From the NCBI GenBank assembly GCA_035296965.1, contig DATGZX010000424.1, positions 1-52,149 on the forward strand: a stretch of 52,149 nt of DNA. The letters run 5' to 3'. Shown here one piece after another: positions 26,701 to 36,470 of this stretch (its first letter is position 1; the number at the start of each line of letters is the position of its first letter). Made by a program: the position numbers and the translations under genes. The DNA is from DATGZX01 sp035296965 (GTDB lineage Bacteria > Planctomycetota > Planctomycetia > Gemmatales > Gemmataceae). The notes under the pieces are model-generated. The model did not search any database. It was not told the origin of the DNA and saw only the letters and a program-made list of their open reading frames with translations.

Positions 26701-29700
26701 CGCTTCCGTCCGTGTTGACGGTCTGCGTCAGGGCGGTGAGGGAGCTGCTCGAGTTGAAGCTGCCATCGCCACTGTAGGAAGCGGTGATGAAATGGGTGCC
26801 CGCACTGAGCGCGGTCGTGATGAAAGACGCCGCGCCGCTGCTGATCGGGCTGGTACCCAGCAACTTGCTGCCATCGAAGAAGGAAATGCTTCCGGACGGC
26901 ACGCCGATCGTGGGACTTACCGTGGTGCTTACCGAAGCGGTAAGGGTGACCGGTTCGCCGACGATCGACGGATTGGCGGAGGAGCTGACCACCGAGGTCG
27001 TGGTGGAGGCGAGGTTGACAGTCTGCGTAAGGGGGCTTCCGGAGGTGCTGGCAGTGAAGTTATTGTCCCCGGCGTAAGAAGCCGTGATGGAGTGCGAACC
27101 GCCACTCAGCGTGGAGATGACGAGGGTGGCCGTCGATCCCACGAGTGACGCGGTGCCGAGCTGGTTCGTGCCGTCGAGGAAGGTGACAAGTCCCGTCGGC
27201 AAGGCGGCTCCAAGGGCCGTCGGCGTTACCGTGGCGGTGAACGTGACGGATTGACCAAAGGTCGATGGATTCACCGAGGCGGTGACGGCGGAGGTCAACG
27301 TGCTGACCTTGTTCACGATCTGCGTAAGGGTGAGCGAGCTGCTCGTCAGATAGTCGGCGTTGCCGACGTAGGTAACGCTGACGCTGTGCTGGCCGCTCGA
27401 GAGCGTGGTCGCTGAGCTGAACGTTGCGCTACCCGCGTTCAAGGTCTCGCCCGGCTGCTGGACTCCGTCGAGGTAGAAGAACACCACGCCCGTGGGTGTT
27501 CCGGAGCCTGGGGCGGCGCTGCTCACGTTCGCGGTGAAGATAACCGTTTGGCCGAACGCGGACGGGTTCACGGAGGATGAGATCGTGGCGATCGTGGCAT
27601 CCGCGTTCACCTGTTGCGGGAAGGCCGGTGAAGCGCTCGAACTCCCCAGGAAATTACCGTCGCCTTGGTAGAACGTCGTGATCGAGTGCGTGCCGATAGC
27701 TAGACTCGAGGTCGTGAAGCTGGCTGTGCCGTTCCCCAAGGCGGCCGTGCCGATGGTCAAGCCGCCATCGAAGAACGTGACCGAGCCCGTGGGGATGCCG
27801 CTGCCCGGCGCTGATGCGGTGACGGTAACGCTAAGCGTGACGGACTGACCGAAGACCGAGGGGCTGATGGACGAACTCACGGAAGTCGACACGCTGGTAT
27901 CCTTGGTAATCGTTTCCAGCGTGGTCGTGGAGGTGGTCACGGGATTGAAATTGCCATCCCCGCTGTAGGTCGCGCTGATCTGATGGCTGCCCACGGACAG
28001 CGCCGTCGTCGTGAGCGCGGCACTGCCGCCAATAACCGGAGCAATGCCAATGACGTTGGCGCCGTCGAAATAGGTGACAACGCCGGTGGGCGAGCCTGCC
28101 CCAGGCGCCGCGGCCGTGACGGTGGTTGTAAAGGTGATCGCCTGCCCGTAAACCGCCGTGGGGGCGCTCGAGGCAACGTTCGTGATATTGGTGTTGTCCG
28201 GGACGACGGACTGCACGAAGGGGCTCGAGGAAGAACTCGGGTTGAAGTTGCTATCCCCGCTGTAAGAGACGGTGAGGGTGTGCGTTCCGACGGACAGGGT
28301 TGTAGGGGGCGTCAACGTCGCGACGCCACTGACGAGGGTGATGGGGAGGGTCTGGGTTCCGTCCAGGGTGAAAATGACGGAGCCGGTTGGCGTTGCTGTG
28401 CCGGGCGTCTGTGGCGTGAGCGTCACCGTGAAGGTCACCGGCTGCCCGTAGACGCTCGTCGGCGAGGAGGAAGTCAGTGTCGGTACCGAGTTGTCCTTCG
28501 TGACTGTCTCTGTCAGGTTCGAAGAACTACTCGGATTGAAGGACGAATCCCCGCTGTAGGTGACGAAGACGGTATAGGTGCCTGGAGCCAACTGTGGCGG
28601 GCTGATCTGCACGTTCCACGATGCCACTCCGTTGGCAGCGAGCGGCACCGACTGCTGGATATTGACCCCGCCCGCACCCGTAAGAGTGAAGAGGACATTC
28701 CCCGTTGGGACGATGATGCTGGCGGGATTGCCGGTTACAGTCGCCGTGAAGGTCAACGGGGCGCTATAGACCACGGTGGGCGACGAGGACACGAGCCCCA
28801 CCGTGGAGTCGGCCTTGAGGCGCATGATGACGACCGTGTTGGTGGTGTAGTTTACCTGGAACGGTACGCCGTCGAAGTACACGGTCGCGTTATTGGGTAG
28901 ACCGTTGAAAGTTCCCAGGATACCGCCCGCCGCCTGGATGATCGTGAACTGCGTATGTACGGGGGGATTGTAGCCGAGCTGAAGATGTCCGGTCAGCGAG
29001 CTACCCAGGCCGTTATCGCTATCGAGGTTGAGAGTGCCGTTGACGCTGAGCACGTTGGATGCAGTGCCGACCGGCCCGACGCCGTTCAACTGGACAACAT
29101 AGCCTGAGGCGGAAGCCAGAGAACCGCTTCCCGTGACGACAAGAGGATGGGGGCCCGGATTGGTCGCTGGGGGGCTGCCCGGGCTGACACTGCCGCCCGA
29201 AGCAGTGATGCTGGCAACGGTGCCTTCGCCGCCAAGTTCGCCGCCGGTGACGATCACAGCGCCGACCTGGCCGTCGACGAGCAGGGTGCCGGAACTCACT
29301 GTCGTTGGGCCGGTGTAAGCATTGATGCCCTTGAGATCGAGGATGCCCGTGCCGGTGACCGTCAAACCCTCGCTTGCCGATCCATGGATGACGGCATTCA
29401 CGTCGAGATCGATGACAGCTCCAGCTCCGGTCGTCGAAAACGTTCGCGTTGTGCCGCCGAGCGACAGGTCGCCGTCGATCGAGGCCGGCGCCTGGCTTGC
29501 ATCCGCGACGGCGGAAACCGCTGCCGCCGTGCCCAGGACAATCTCGCTCGGCAGTCCGACGGACTGCAGCGTCCCACCCACCATGGCCAGGTTGCCGTTG
29601 ATGGTGAGGACGCCTCCCGTGTTCGTGGTGGCTGTGCCGTCGTTGATCGTCAGGCCTGCAACCGATTCCATATGTCCGTTCAAGTCCATCAGGCCGTCGC

Positions 29701-32700
29701 TGTTGACCGTGACGGTCGTGGTCGAGCTGAGCTGATTGTTCGCCAGCCAGCGGACGACCGTGGAATCTGCCGCGCCGGTGCCTGCTCCGATGATCAGGTC
29801 TCCCTGGATGGGGACGGCTCCGGTCTTGTCGAGCAGCAGAGTGCCGCCGTCCACGAAGGTGGATCCGAAGTAGGTATTGTCCGTTCCAATGCCACCCGAC
29901 AGCAGCATGGAGCCGGCGCCCACCTTGGTCAGGCTGCTGCCTGCAAGGGCCTGGCTGATGATCTGGTTTTCCGTGAAGGTGTCGCCCAGATTATCAACGC
30001 CGATCGTCGAGTCGCCGATGAGGAGGATCGAGCCTTGCCAGGTATTGCTGCCCGAGAGGTTTTCGAGTGCTCCCTTGCCGTTGACGCCGCTGCCCGTGAG
30101 CCCCAGGGTCTTGCCCGTGATGGTCAAGTTGCCGGCGAGTTGTAACGTGGCGCCGTCTGTCACGAAGGTGCCGCTGCCGCCGGACGCGCCAAGCGCTTGG
30201 GCGTTTTCTATCTCCAGGATGCCGGTGGTGACCAGCGTCTGGCCCTGGTAGTTGTTGGCGGTGGGGAAAATCACGGTTCCGGGGCCGAGTTTTTCGAGCA
30301 CGGACGTCACCTGGCCGGTAATTCCCTGCCCGGCGACGAAATTGATGACGTCCGTAACGGTGAGCTGCAACGGGTTATTGCCGGCATCGACACCGGCGCC
30401 AATGCCGGTTGTCGTGTCGAGAATGATCGCCCCGTTCCAAGTATCGTTGCCGATGCCATCGAACAAGGCTCCTTCGCCATTCACTCCAGTCCCGTTCAAG
30501 TGAAGAGTCTGCCCCGTGATCGACGCATCAAGTTGTACGGTAGCCCCCTGGTCGACGATCGTAGTCGATCCCGACAATCCTAGTGCCGAGGAATTTTGGA
30601 GTTCCAGCACGCCTTGAACGACGACGGTACCGGCCGAATAAGAATTGGTGCCGGCAAGGACGACGGTGCCGATGCCTTCTTTGGTAAGGATGGACTGGGC
30701 GCTGTTGTCGGCGATAACGCCGCTGATCGTCATGGGACTGGCGGGATCGGACGCGCCTAGCGAGGAGCTGGTGGCCAAACTGACATTCCCAGCCCAGACG
30801 TCCGAGCCGCTGACGTCCTTCAAAGCTCCGTCATTCGCGAAACCGGGGCCGTTGAGGACCAGTCCCTCTCCGGTGATCGTGTAAGGCCCGCCCGTCGTCG
30901 GGAAATCCAAAGAAAGGGTGGCCAGGTTATCGACGATGGTTGTCCCCAGACCGGACCCCAAACCGGAGACGTTCTGCAAGTCGATGTCGCCCGCGGCGAT
31001 GGTCGTATTCCCGGAGTAGGAGTTAGTCCCCGAGAGCACCAACGTGCCCGGCCCGCCCTTGATGAATCCCAACTTGGGGCCGCCGCCCGAGCTATTGTCC
31101 GAGATGGATCCGGAAATGGTAAGAGTACTATTAGCATCGGAGAAGATGCTCGTGTTGTCGGCCAACACGACAGGACCCGTCCAGGTGTTGTTGCCGAACG
31201 TGTTATAGAGAGCGCCGGTGTTGCCAACACCTGGGCCGCCGAGGGTGAGGGTTTCGGTGAAGACCAGTCCGTCGCCTTCCAACGTCAAGGTGGCGCCGTC
31301 GTCCACGGTCACGCTCGGGTTCGTTCCCAGGGATTGGGAGTTTTGCACATCCAAAATGCCCTGGACGACGGTAGTGGGCCCGCCATAGCTGTCCGCGCTT
31401 GCCAGCGTGACTTTGCCCGCGCCGATCTTGGTCAAGCTGGAACCCGTGCCGCCATCGACGATCGATCCGCTCAGCAAAAGCGAGGTCGTGACGTCCGCGC
31501 CTATCGTCGCATTCCCGGAGATGGTGATATTGCCGGACCAAGTGTCGTTTCCTGTGATCGCGCGCACCGCGCCTGCATTTGCCTGAGCGGGGTCCAGATA
31601 AATCTCGAACATGCCGCGGCCGTGGGTCCCCGCGGCGATGTAGTCGTGCAGAGGATCGAGAGCCAAGGACACGACCTGAGTGTTCGGCATCCCGGTGCCG
31701 AACTGACTCCAGGTCTGCCCCAGGTTCGTGGAATAGTAAACGCCGTTGTCCGTGCCGATGTAAAGGATGTTGGGGTTCGGACGTGGATCGATCAAAAGGG
31801 TCCAGACAGGAATATCCGGTAGCGTCGTGGAGATGTCGACCCAATGTTGGCCGTAATCGGTCGTCCGGAAGACGTGATCGCCGCCACCCGTGAAGCCGGC
31901 GACCGTTGCATAGGCGATGTTCGGACTGTTGGGATCGACCTTGAGGCTGGAGATTGGCGGAAAGTCAACATTGCCGTTGGCGTTCACGGGGAAGTCGTTC
32001 TCCTGCCAGGCGGTCGTGCCGTGATCGGTTGTCACGAAGACCTTGCCATCGTCCGTGGCCGCATAAATGACCTGCGGATCGTTGTACGCCAACCCAATCG
32101 CGCTGATCGGCTGATCGCTGTTCCAGTTATTGGTGAACGGAGCCGATATCGCAGTCCAGCTATTTCCCTGATTGAGAGTTTCGTAGAGAACGTTTGTGCC
32201 GGCGACGAGGCGGTCGGGGCTAGAAGCGTCGAGGACGAACGGCGCAATGGCATTGGTCGGGTCACCTAGATTGATGCCGTTAGTGATAAAGAAGAAGGTC
32301 TTCCCGCCATCGGTCGTGCGCACCAGCCCACCCAGTCCGAAACCAATAGTGGCATACACGACGTTTCCATTGGTCGGATCGACCTGGACCGTGGTTCCAT
32401 CCCCGCCGAGTTCCTCGTTCCATACTTGGCTGCCGGTGTATTCCATGGTCCCATTATCTTGGGAGCCACCCCAGGCAATCGAGGGGTTTTGCATGTCGAT
32501 GCCAATGCCATAGAACTGGATAGTCTGCAGATCTGAATTGAGATCGAGCCAGGTCTGAGCTCCCGGGTTGGGGTTTTGTAATTCGAAAATGCCGCCGTCG
32601 CTGCCGGCCAGCAGCTTTCCATTGGCGGTAAAAGCAAGGGCATGGTGATCGGTGTGCGGGGCACTTCCATCTACACCAAGGCCGATTTCGCTCCACGAAT

Positions 32701-35700
32701 TCCCTCCGTTCGTAGATTCCACGAAACCCGTCGAAATGGGGAGGTTGACCTGCCCAGCGGCGTAGACAACCAATGGATTGGTTGGACTCACCGCCAGAGC
32801 CTGATCGTAGAACCCCTGCTGTCCGAGGTAGTTGGCAGGCTGTGCTTTCGTCGGTGCCCAGGTAAAACCGCCGTCGACGCTAATTTCGATATTGTTCAGG
32901 CCTCCCGTGGCATTCTCCGCGGAAGCATAGACGATAAATGGGTCTGCCGGGGAGCTGGCCAAACGGATCACGCCGTTCTTGTCCCCGTAGCCTGTTTGGG
33001 CCCAAGTTGCCCCGTCATCCGTCGAAATATAGATGCCATTGAACGGGTCAGTCGCTTGGCCGTTATCGGCGGGCGTCCCGACTGCGGCGAGAATGATGCT
33101 CGGATCTGAAGAATTGATGAGCACGTCCGTGAACTGAGGAGGAGACCCGTCAGCAAGGTCTGGGAACGCGAGAGCGAGGGTGAAGCCGCTCAGTGCGTAG
33201 CTCCAAGTCATGCCGCCGTCCGTCGACTCGAGCACTCCGGTGTCGGTCGGGGAAAGCCAGGGCGTGCCGTTGCTGGCCTCACTCTCGGTCGTGGCAAAGA
33301 CGATATTGGAATTGGTGGGGTCGATAGCGATCTTCGATATCGCCATTCGATCGAAGACGCTATTACCGTAGAGGTGCCAGGTTGCTCCGCCGTCCGTGGA
33401 GCGCCAGATGCCGCGCCCATAAAATGAGTCGCCGGAGAAGTTGCCTTCCCCTGTACCGGCCAGGATGAGGTTGGGATTCGTTTGGGAGACGGCCAGTGCT
33501 CCCATGAACATATTCTGGTAGGTGGCACCCGGAACGTTATCCAGCAACGGAACCCAGTTGATGCCGCCATCAGTAGTCTTCCAGACGCCACCGCCCGCAG
33601 GGGCGACATAGAAGATGTTCGGGTTGCTGGGGTCCGTCGCAATGGCCGCGATGCGGCCGCTATACGACTCATTGTTGGCCGCCAGACCGTTCGAACCTGG
33701 CTCGTTCGCCACAGGCGCGGGACCGATGGGGAACCATTGTAGCGGCACAGTCTCAGCAACGGTTGGGCCCGCGCCCCGGGTGGTAAGCTGGTGATCGGAG
33801 ATCGTGACGCCTGTCTGAAGCTCCAGGCTAGCTCCGGACGCCACGGAGACGGCGCCCACGTTCGAGCCGAGGGCGGAATTGTTCTGAACGTTGATGATGC
33901 CCGCGTTGACGTTCGTGCCGCCGCTGTAGGTATTGGCACCGGCAAGAACCAGATTACCCGGTCCGGACTTCGTGAGGCTCAAACCACTACTGTTGTCGGA
34001 GATTACCCCGTTCAGGGTAAGCCGGCTGTTGAGGTTTGTGCCTATGCCCACGTTGCTGGCAAAAGTAATGGGGCCATCAAAGCGGTTATCCCCGGAAACG
34101 TTGACGAGTGCGCCGCCGTTGCTGATGCCGAAGCCGTTCAGCGTAAGCGACTCATTCCCGATTTCGATGCCGCCTTCTATTTCCAGTACCGCTCCGCTGG
34201 TGACCGAGGTGCCGGACTTGGTAGTCCCAAGCGCGGTGTCGCTCAGGGCCGTGAGCGTGCCCTGGGCGATGGTTACCGGACCCGAATAATAATTGTACCC
34301 GGACAGTATGAGGCGGTCGGGCCCGACCTTGGCCAGGCCATAGCTGCCGCCGCTTTCGCTGATGTTGCCGCTCAGGGTCAGCTGACTGCCGCTTGGGAAG
34401 CCGGGACCGGAATCCACGCCAATTGTCGCATTGCCAATCAAGATGACGTTGCCGGAAATCAGGTTTGTCCCGGTGACGTTGTGCACGGCCCCCGTATTGT
34501 TGATGCCGGTACCTGCCAGCGAGAGGGGATTGGTCAAATTGAGCGCGAGTCCCTGAGCGTCGAGGGCCAGAGCGCCGCCGGACTGCACGATGGTTGAAGC
34601 TTGCAGAGTGGAGCTTGGGGGAGGCACGCCCAAAGATTGATTGTTTTCGACCGTGACCACGCCATTGCTGATGATCGTCGTGCCCAGGTAGGTATTGCCC
34701 GTGGGGAGGACCAATTGGCCGGGGCCATACTTGGTGAATCCGCCGGGACCGCTGATGCCCCCATTGACGGTAAGTTGGGTTCCAGACTCCGCACCAAGGG
34801 AGGCATCGGTTGCCAAGGTGACGGGACCGGACCAAGTGTCGAGGCCGGCGGTGTCGTCGATCGCTCCCGTATTGTTGAACCCGGGACCGTTGAGCGTTAA
34901 TCGTTCATTGACCACGCTCACTTGAACTTGCAGGGAAGCTCGGCCGTTGACAATAACGCCTTGCGAAGCTGAACCACCAACCGCGAGCGGATTTTGGATA
35001 TTCAATACGCCCTGATCGACCGTGGTTGTCCCGGTGTAGTTGTCGGCCTGCGTGAGAACGAGAGCTCCAGTGCCTTCCTTGGTCAGATTGGAAGCGGACG
35101 CACCTTGGCGAATGAAGGTGTTGAGAGTCAGCTGACTGCCGGTGTCCGCGCCAATGGAAGCACTCGACGACAGGGTTACCGTGCCCGTCCACGTGTCGTT
35201 CCCACTGACATTCTCAAGCGCGCCCAAGTTGTTCACGCCGGGGCCGTTTAGAGAAAGTGTCTTGTTGCTTACGCTGACTCCTTGAATCTGCAGGGCAGCG
35301 GTGTTCCCAGTCGTCGGGCTGACGGTCACGCCGTTGGTGGTCCCACCCAGTGCCAAGGCATTCTGCACGTTGAGGATGCCGGCATTGATGAGGGTCGGCC
35401 CGGCATAGGTGTTGGCATGACTGAGGATAAGTGTCCCGGGTCCGACCTTTGTGAAGGTATAGCCAATGAGATTGTCACCTAGTGTGCCCGACATGGTGAG
35501 CGCGCCGGCGTCCACACCGAACGAGACGTTGCTGCTGAAGGTGACGTTGCCTGCAATCGTGTTGTTGCCGGAGACACTCTCGAGGGCACCGCCGCCCGAG
35601 GCACCGGAGCCACTGAGCACGAGGGTGTTCGAGAGGGGAGCCTGGAGATTGGCAACCTGCAAGGTCGCGCCCGACAATGCATTCACGCTGTTCGTCGCGC

Positions 35701-36331
35701 CGAGGGCGGTGGCATTCTCGGCTTCGAGGGCCCCTTGGTTGATGGTGATCGGCCCAAGGAAGCCGCTATCGTCGCCAGCCAAGGCGATGGTGCCTGTGTT
35801 GACTTTGCTGATTTGCACGCCGGCGACACCGCTAATGTTGCCCGTGATCGTCAGGAGCGTGCCATTGGCGGCGGTGAAGGTCTCGGTTCCCTTGTTGACG
35901 CCACTGGTGGAGAACTGGATGGCAATATTCAGCGAGTTCAGCGTCCCGCCGGAATTATCCGTGATGGATCCTATGCCAAACTTGTCGCCCAGGGTGATTC
36001 CGTTTCCCGTGATGGAGTAACCCGTACCCTGGAACGTGATCGAATGAAAATCAGTGTTGGAAGCAAAGTTGTTGGCGTTGGTCAACTTGCCCGCGCCGGC
36101 AGCAAAAACAAGGTCGTCACCTGCAACTGGCGCCACGTTCCCGACCCAGTTATTGGCGTCCGTCCAGAGGTTATCCGGACCGGCCCCGCTCCAGGTGCGG
36201 ACGGTGGGAGTCAACCGCTGCTCGAGGCTCTCGACCTGGAGCGCGCCGGCCGCCGACCATCGTCGCGGAGCACGAGCCTTGGAGGACCTGGGAAGCCGTT
36301 TGAGCCAATCGCGCCAGCCGCTAAACCGCAT
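23756..36331 (-). CDS. Giant 4191-residue surface protein: beta-strand repeats, inserted Asp-box propeller, 15 Ig-like domains, DUF4214
   Basis: One uninterrupted 12.6-kb frame; AGAGAGG lies eight bases before ATG 36331. The N-terminus is basic with VESLEQRLTP (33-42), a variant of the LEDR motif. From about 45 to 855 are autotransporter-associated beta-strand repeats (units with LTKSGPGNLVLAGANTYSGG and a GVNNLGALENVSGNDTW-like block). From about 857 to 1575 comes a beta-propeller with some eleven Asp-box motifs (KTTDGGINW, RSTDGGATW, ESTDGGMTW, YSTNLGQTW). The beta-strand repeats then resume to about 2500. Fifteen Ig-like (Big_3_5-type) repeats of about 98 residues follow (PTGTVTFFDG, then HSITASYSGDGNF). 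The last 205 residues are DUF4214 units (LYQEFLHRNADPGG, NWYETYLHRPADSGG). It is probably exported and cell-surface, in adhesion or matrix formation; the export route is not known. Confidence 0.93.
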   Translation of the reverse strand: MRFSGWRDWLKRLPRSSKARAPRRWSAAGALQVESLEQRLTPTVRTWSGAGPDNLWTDANNWVGNVAPVAGDDLVFAAGAGKLTNANNFASNTDFHSITFQGTGYSITGNGITLGDKFGIGSITDNSGGTLNSLNIAIQFSTSGVNKGTETFTAANGTLLTITGNISGVAGVQISKVNTGTIALAGDDSGFLGPITINQGALEAENATALGATNSVNALSGATLQVANLQAPLSNTLVLSGSGASGGGALESVSGNNTIAGNVTFSSNVSFGVDAGALTMSGTLGDNLIGYTFTKVGPGTLILSHANTYAGPTLINAGILNVQNALALGGTTNGVTVSPTTGNTAALQIQGVSVSNKTLSLNGPGVNNLGALENVSGNDTWTGTVTLSSSASIGADTGSQLTLNTFIRQGASASNLTKEGTGALVLTQADNYTGTTTVDQGVLNIQNPLAVGGSASQGVIVNGRASLQVQVSVVNERLTLNGPGFNNTGAIDDTAGLDTWSGPVTLATDASLGAESGTQLTVNGGISGPGGFTKYGPGQLVLPTGNTYLGTTIISNGVVTVENNQSLGVPPPSSTLQASTIVQSGGALALDAQGLALNLTNPLSLAGTGINNTGAVHNVTGTNLISGNVILIGNATIGVDSGPGFPSGSQLTLSGNISESGGSYGLAKVGPDRLILSGYNYYSGPVTIAQGTLTALSDTALGTTKSGTSVTSGAVLEIEGGIEIGNESLTLNGFGISNGGALVNVSGDNRFDGPITFASNVGIGTNLNSRLTLNGVISDNSSGLSLTKSGPGNLVLAGANTYSGGTNVNAGIINVQNNSALGSNVGAVSVASGASLELQTGVTISDHQLTTRGAGPTVAETVPLQWFPIGPAPVANEPGSNGLAANNESYSGRIAAIATDPSNPNIFYVAPAGGGVWKTTDGGINWVPLLDNVPGATYQNMFMGALAVSQTNPNLILAGTGEGNFSGDSFYGRGIWRSTDGGATWHLYGNSVFDRMAISKIAIDPTNSNIVFATTESEASNGTPWLSPTDTGVLESTDGGMTWSYALSGFTLALAFPDLADGSPPQFTDVLINSSDPSIILAAVGTPADNGQATDPFNGIYISTDDGATWAQTGYGDKNGVIRLASSPADPFIVYASAENATGGLNNIEISVDGGFTWAPTKAQPANYLGQQGFYDQALAVSPTNPLVVYAAGQVNLPISTGFVESTNGGNSWSEIGLGVDGSAPHTDHHALAFTANGKLLAGSDGGIFELQNPNPGAQTWLDLNSDLQTIQFYGIGIDMQNPSIAWGGSQDNGTMEYTGSQVWNEELGGDGTTVQVDPTNGNVVYATIGFGLGGLVRTTDGGKTFFFITNGINLGDPTNAIAPFVLDASSPDRLVAGTNVLYETLNQGNSWTAISAPFTNNWNSDQPISAIGLAYNDPQVIYAATDDGKVFVTTDHGTTAWQENDFPVNANGNVDFPPISSLKVDPNSPNIAYATVAGFTGGGDHVFRTTDYGQHWVDISTTLPDIPVWTLLIDPRPNPNILYIGTDNGVYYSTNLGQTWSQFGTGMPNTQVVSLALDPLHDYIAAGTHGRGMFEIYLDPAQANAGAVRAITGNDTWSGNITISGNATIGADVTTSLLLSGSIVDGGTGSSLTKIGAGKVTLASADSYGGPTTVVQGILDVQNSQSLGTNPSVTVDDGATLTLEGDGLVFTETLTLGGPGVGNTGALYNTFGNNTWTGPVVLADNTSIFSDANSTLTISGSISDNSSGGGPKLGFIKGGPGTLVLSGTNSYSGNTTIAAGDIDLQNVSGLGSGLGTTIVDNLATLSLDFPTTGGPYTITGEGLVLNGPGFANDGALKDVSGSDVWAGNVSLATSSSLGASDPASPMTISGVIADNSAQSILTKEGIGTVVLAGTNSYSAGTVVVQGVLELQNSSALGLSGSTTIVDQGATVQLDASITGQTLHLNGTGVNGEGALFDGIGNDTWNGAIILDTTTGIGAGVDAGNNPLQLTVTDVINFVAGQGITGQVTSVLEKLGPGTVIFPTANNYQGQTLVTTGILEIENAQALGASGGSGTFVTDGATLQLAGNLTITGKTLGLTGSGVNGKGALENLSGSNTWQGSILLIGDSTIGVDNLGDTFTENQIISQALAGSSLTKVGAGSMLLSGGIGTDNTYFGSTFVDGGTLLLDKTGAVPIQGDLIIGAGTGAADSTVVRWLANNQLSSTTTVTVNSDGLMDLNGHMESVAGLTINDGTATTNTGGVLTINGNLAMVGGTLQSVGLPSEIVLGTAAAVSAVADASQAPASIDGDLSLGGTTRTFSTTGAGAVIDLDVNAVIHGSASEGLTVTGTGILDLKGINAYTGPTTVSSGTLLVDGQVGAVIVTGGELGGEGTVASITASGGSVSPGSPPATNPGPHPLVVTGSGSLASASGYVVQLNGVGPVGTASNVLSVNGTLNLDSDNGLGSSLTGHLQLGYNPPVHTQFTIIQAAGGILGTFNGLPNNATVYFDGVPFQVNYTTNTVVIMRLKADSTVGLVSSSPTVVYSAPLTFTATVTGNPASIIVPTGNVLFTLTGAGGVNIQQSVPLAANGVASWNVQISPPQLAPGTYTVFVTYSGDSSFNPSSSSNLTETVTKDNSVPTLTSSSPTSVYGQPVTFTVTLTPQTPGTATPTGSVIFTLDGTQTLPITLVSGVATLTPPTTLSVGTHTLTVSYSGDSNFNPSSSSSPFVQSVVPDNTNITNVASSAPTAVYGQAITFTTTVTAAAPGAGSPTGVVTYFDGANVIGIAPVIGGSAALTTTALSVGSHQISATYSGDGNFNPVTTSTTTLETITKDTSVSTSVSSSISPSVFGQSVTLSVTVTASAPGSGIPTGSVTFFDGGLTIGTAALGNGTASFTTSSLAIGTHSITTFYQGDGNFLGSSSASPAFPQQVNADATIATISSSVNPSAFGQTVIFTANVSSAAPGSGTPTGVVFFYLDGVQQPGETLNAGSATFSSATTLSSGQHSVSVTYVGNADYLTSSSLTLTQIVNKVSTLTSAVTASVNPSTFGQSVTFTATVTPTALGAALPTGLVTFLDGTNQLGTASLVGSTATLVISTLSGGSHSITASYAGDNNFTASTSGSPLTQTVNLASTTTSVVSSSANPSIVGEPVTLTASVSTTVSPTIGVPSGSISFFDGSKLLGTSPISSGAASFITTALSAGTHFITASYSGDGSFNSSSSLTALTQTVNTDGSVLTVTSTNPTVFGQAVTFTVTVTGQTFHTVVPTGTVVFTLDGTAQPSVTLANGQASFTPPTLSVGSHTLIVAYNGDSNFSPGTSGTYTQVVNKASSSVTVTQPIASPVYGQPLIFNALVAAVLPGTGTPTGTITLTIDGSTVGAPVGLSSGAANFPVITSLTAGSHNITVTYSGDGNFLGTTSTTFTQVINQDSTSTAVVSASPSAPVTGQPITFTASVTANAPGGNIPTGTVTFFDSGVQIGVSNLSGGSAIITLGLTAGNHAITATYSGDPNFIASGPSSAFTEVVGKAATTSATVVSLNNPSILGQAVTFTLQVTATSPGAGIPTGTVTFFDGTATLGTSTLGAGQASFTTTSPLAPGNHSITAAYAGDANFNPSTTSTTLVQVVNRLSDTIALSSSTNPSFYGQSVVTATVTPGGSGFGNPTGTVTFSVDGVSLTPVAVDSTGKATLSGTAILPGTHSITATYSGDTNFTPSSTTSSLSQTVQKVNTSTVLSGPATSVFGQSVTFTAAVSVLPPGSAPLTGNVVFTVDGNTTAVAVDGTGHASLTISSLSVGGHNISAAYAGDSLTSTSTSPTSGLSVSPAQTAVGVVSSSNPVGFGTGVTFTATVSVLSPGNGTPTGTVTFFDASTALGSASLSGTTATFSTTLSVGTHAITASYNGNGSFATSSSSTLSQIVSQASVSLAAVVSQNPVIAGRNITVTVTVTPQVATVTPTGTVTVTDNGSPLAVGTLSGGQAVITVSLTNAGAQSIGVGYGGDGNYSAASNASLVQETVITGNQAYVAQVYLDLLHRTVDSGGLAYWTGLLSAGATRTQVALGIEGSLEYKDVVVQQLYQEFLHRNADPGGLSNFANQLLSGVTVEQVEAALIGSQEYFQDAGSTNAGFVSAMYRDVLHRAVDPTGQQYFLLLLQEFTPRSAVAATILKSGEAMQDVVANWYETYLHRPADSGGLGAFTNELQHGFTDEQVIAALVGSAEYFANL

Positions 36332-36470
36332 GGGACGAACCTCTCTATGATTTAGGATTGAAATAAGGTCCCAAGAACACCTCGACCGCAGTTCCGACGA
36401 ACAATATCCGTCCGGGGGCGCGCGCAGTCGAAGCGCGCCGCCATCAGGCCGTCCTGTCGCACACCATCAC
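36332..36470. other. Upstream region of the giant gene
   Basis: About 140 bases should hold the promoter of the giant gene on minus. I could not identify convincing -35/-10 boxes. Confidence 0.3.

Noticed and set aside
24400..28800. Regular repetition suggesting a CRISPR array or satellite
   Set aside because: The period is about 290-300 bases, in frame, and encodes Ig-like domains with diverged nucleotides. Repeats and spacers of CRISPR size are absent.
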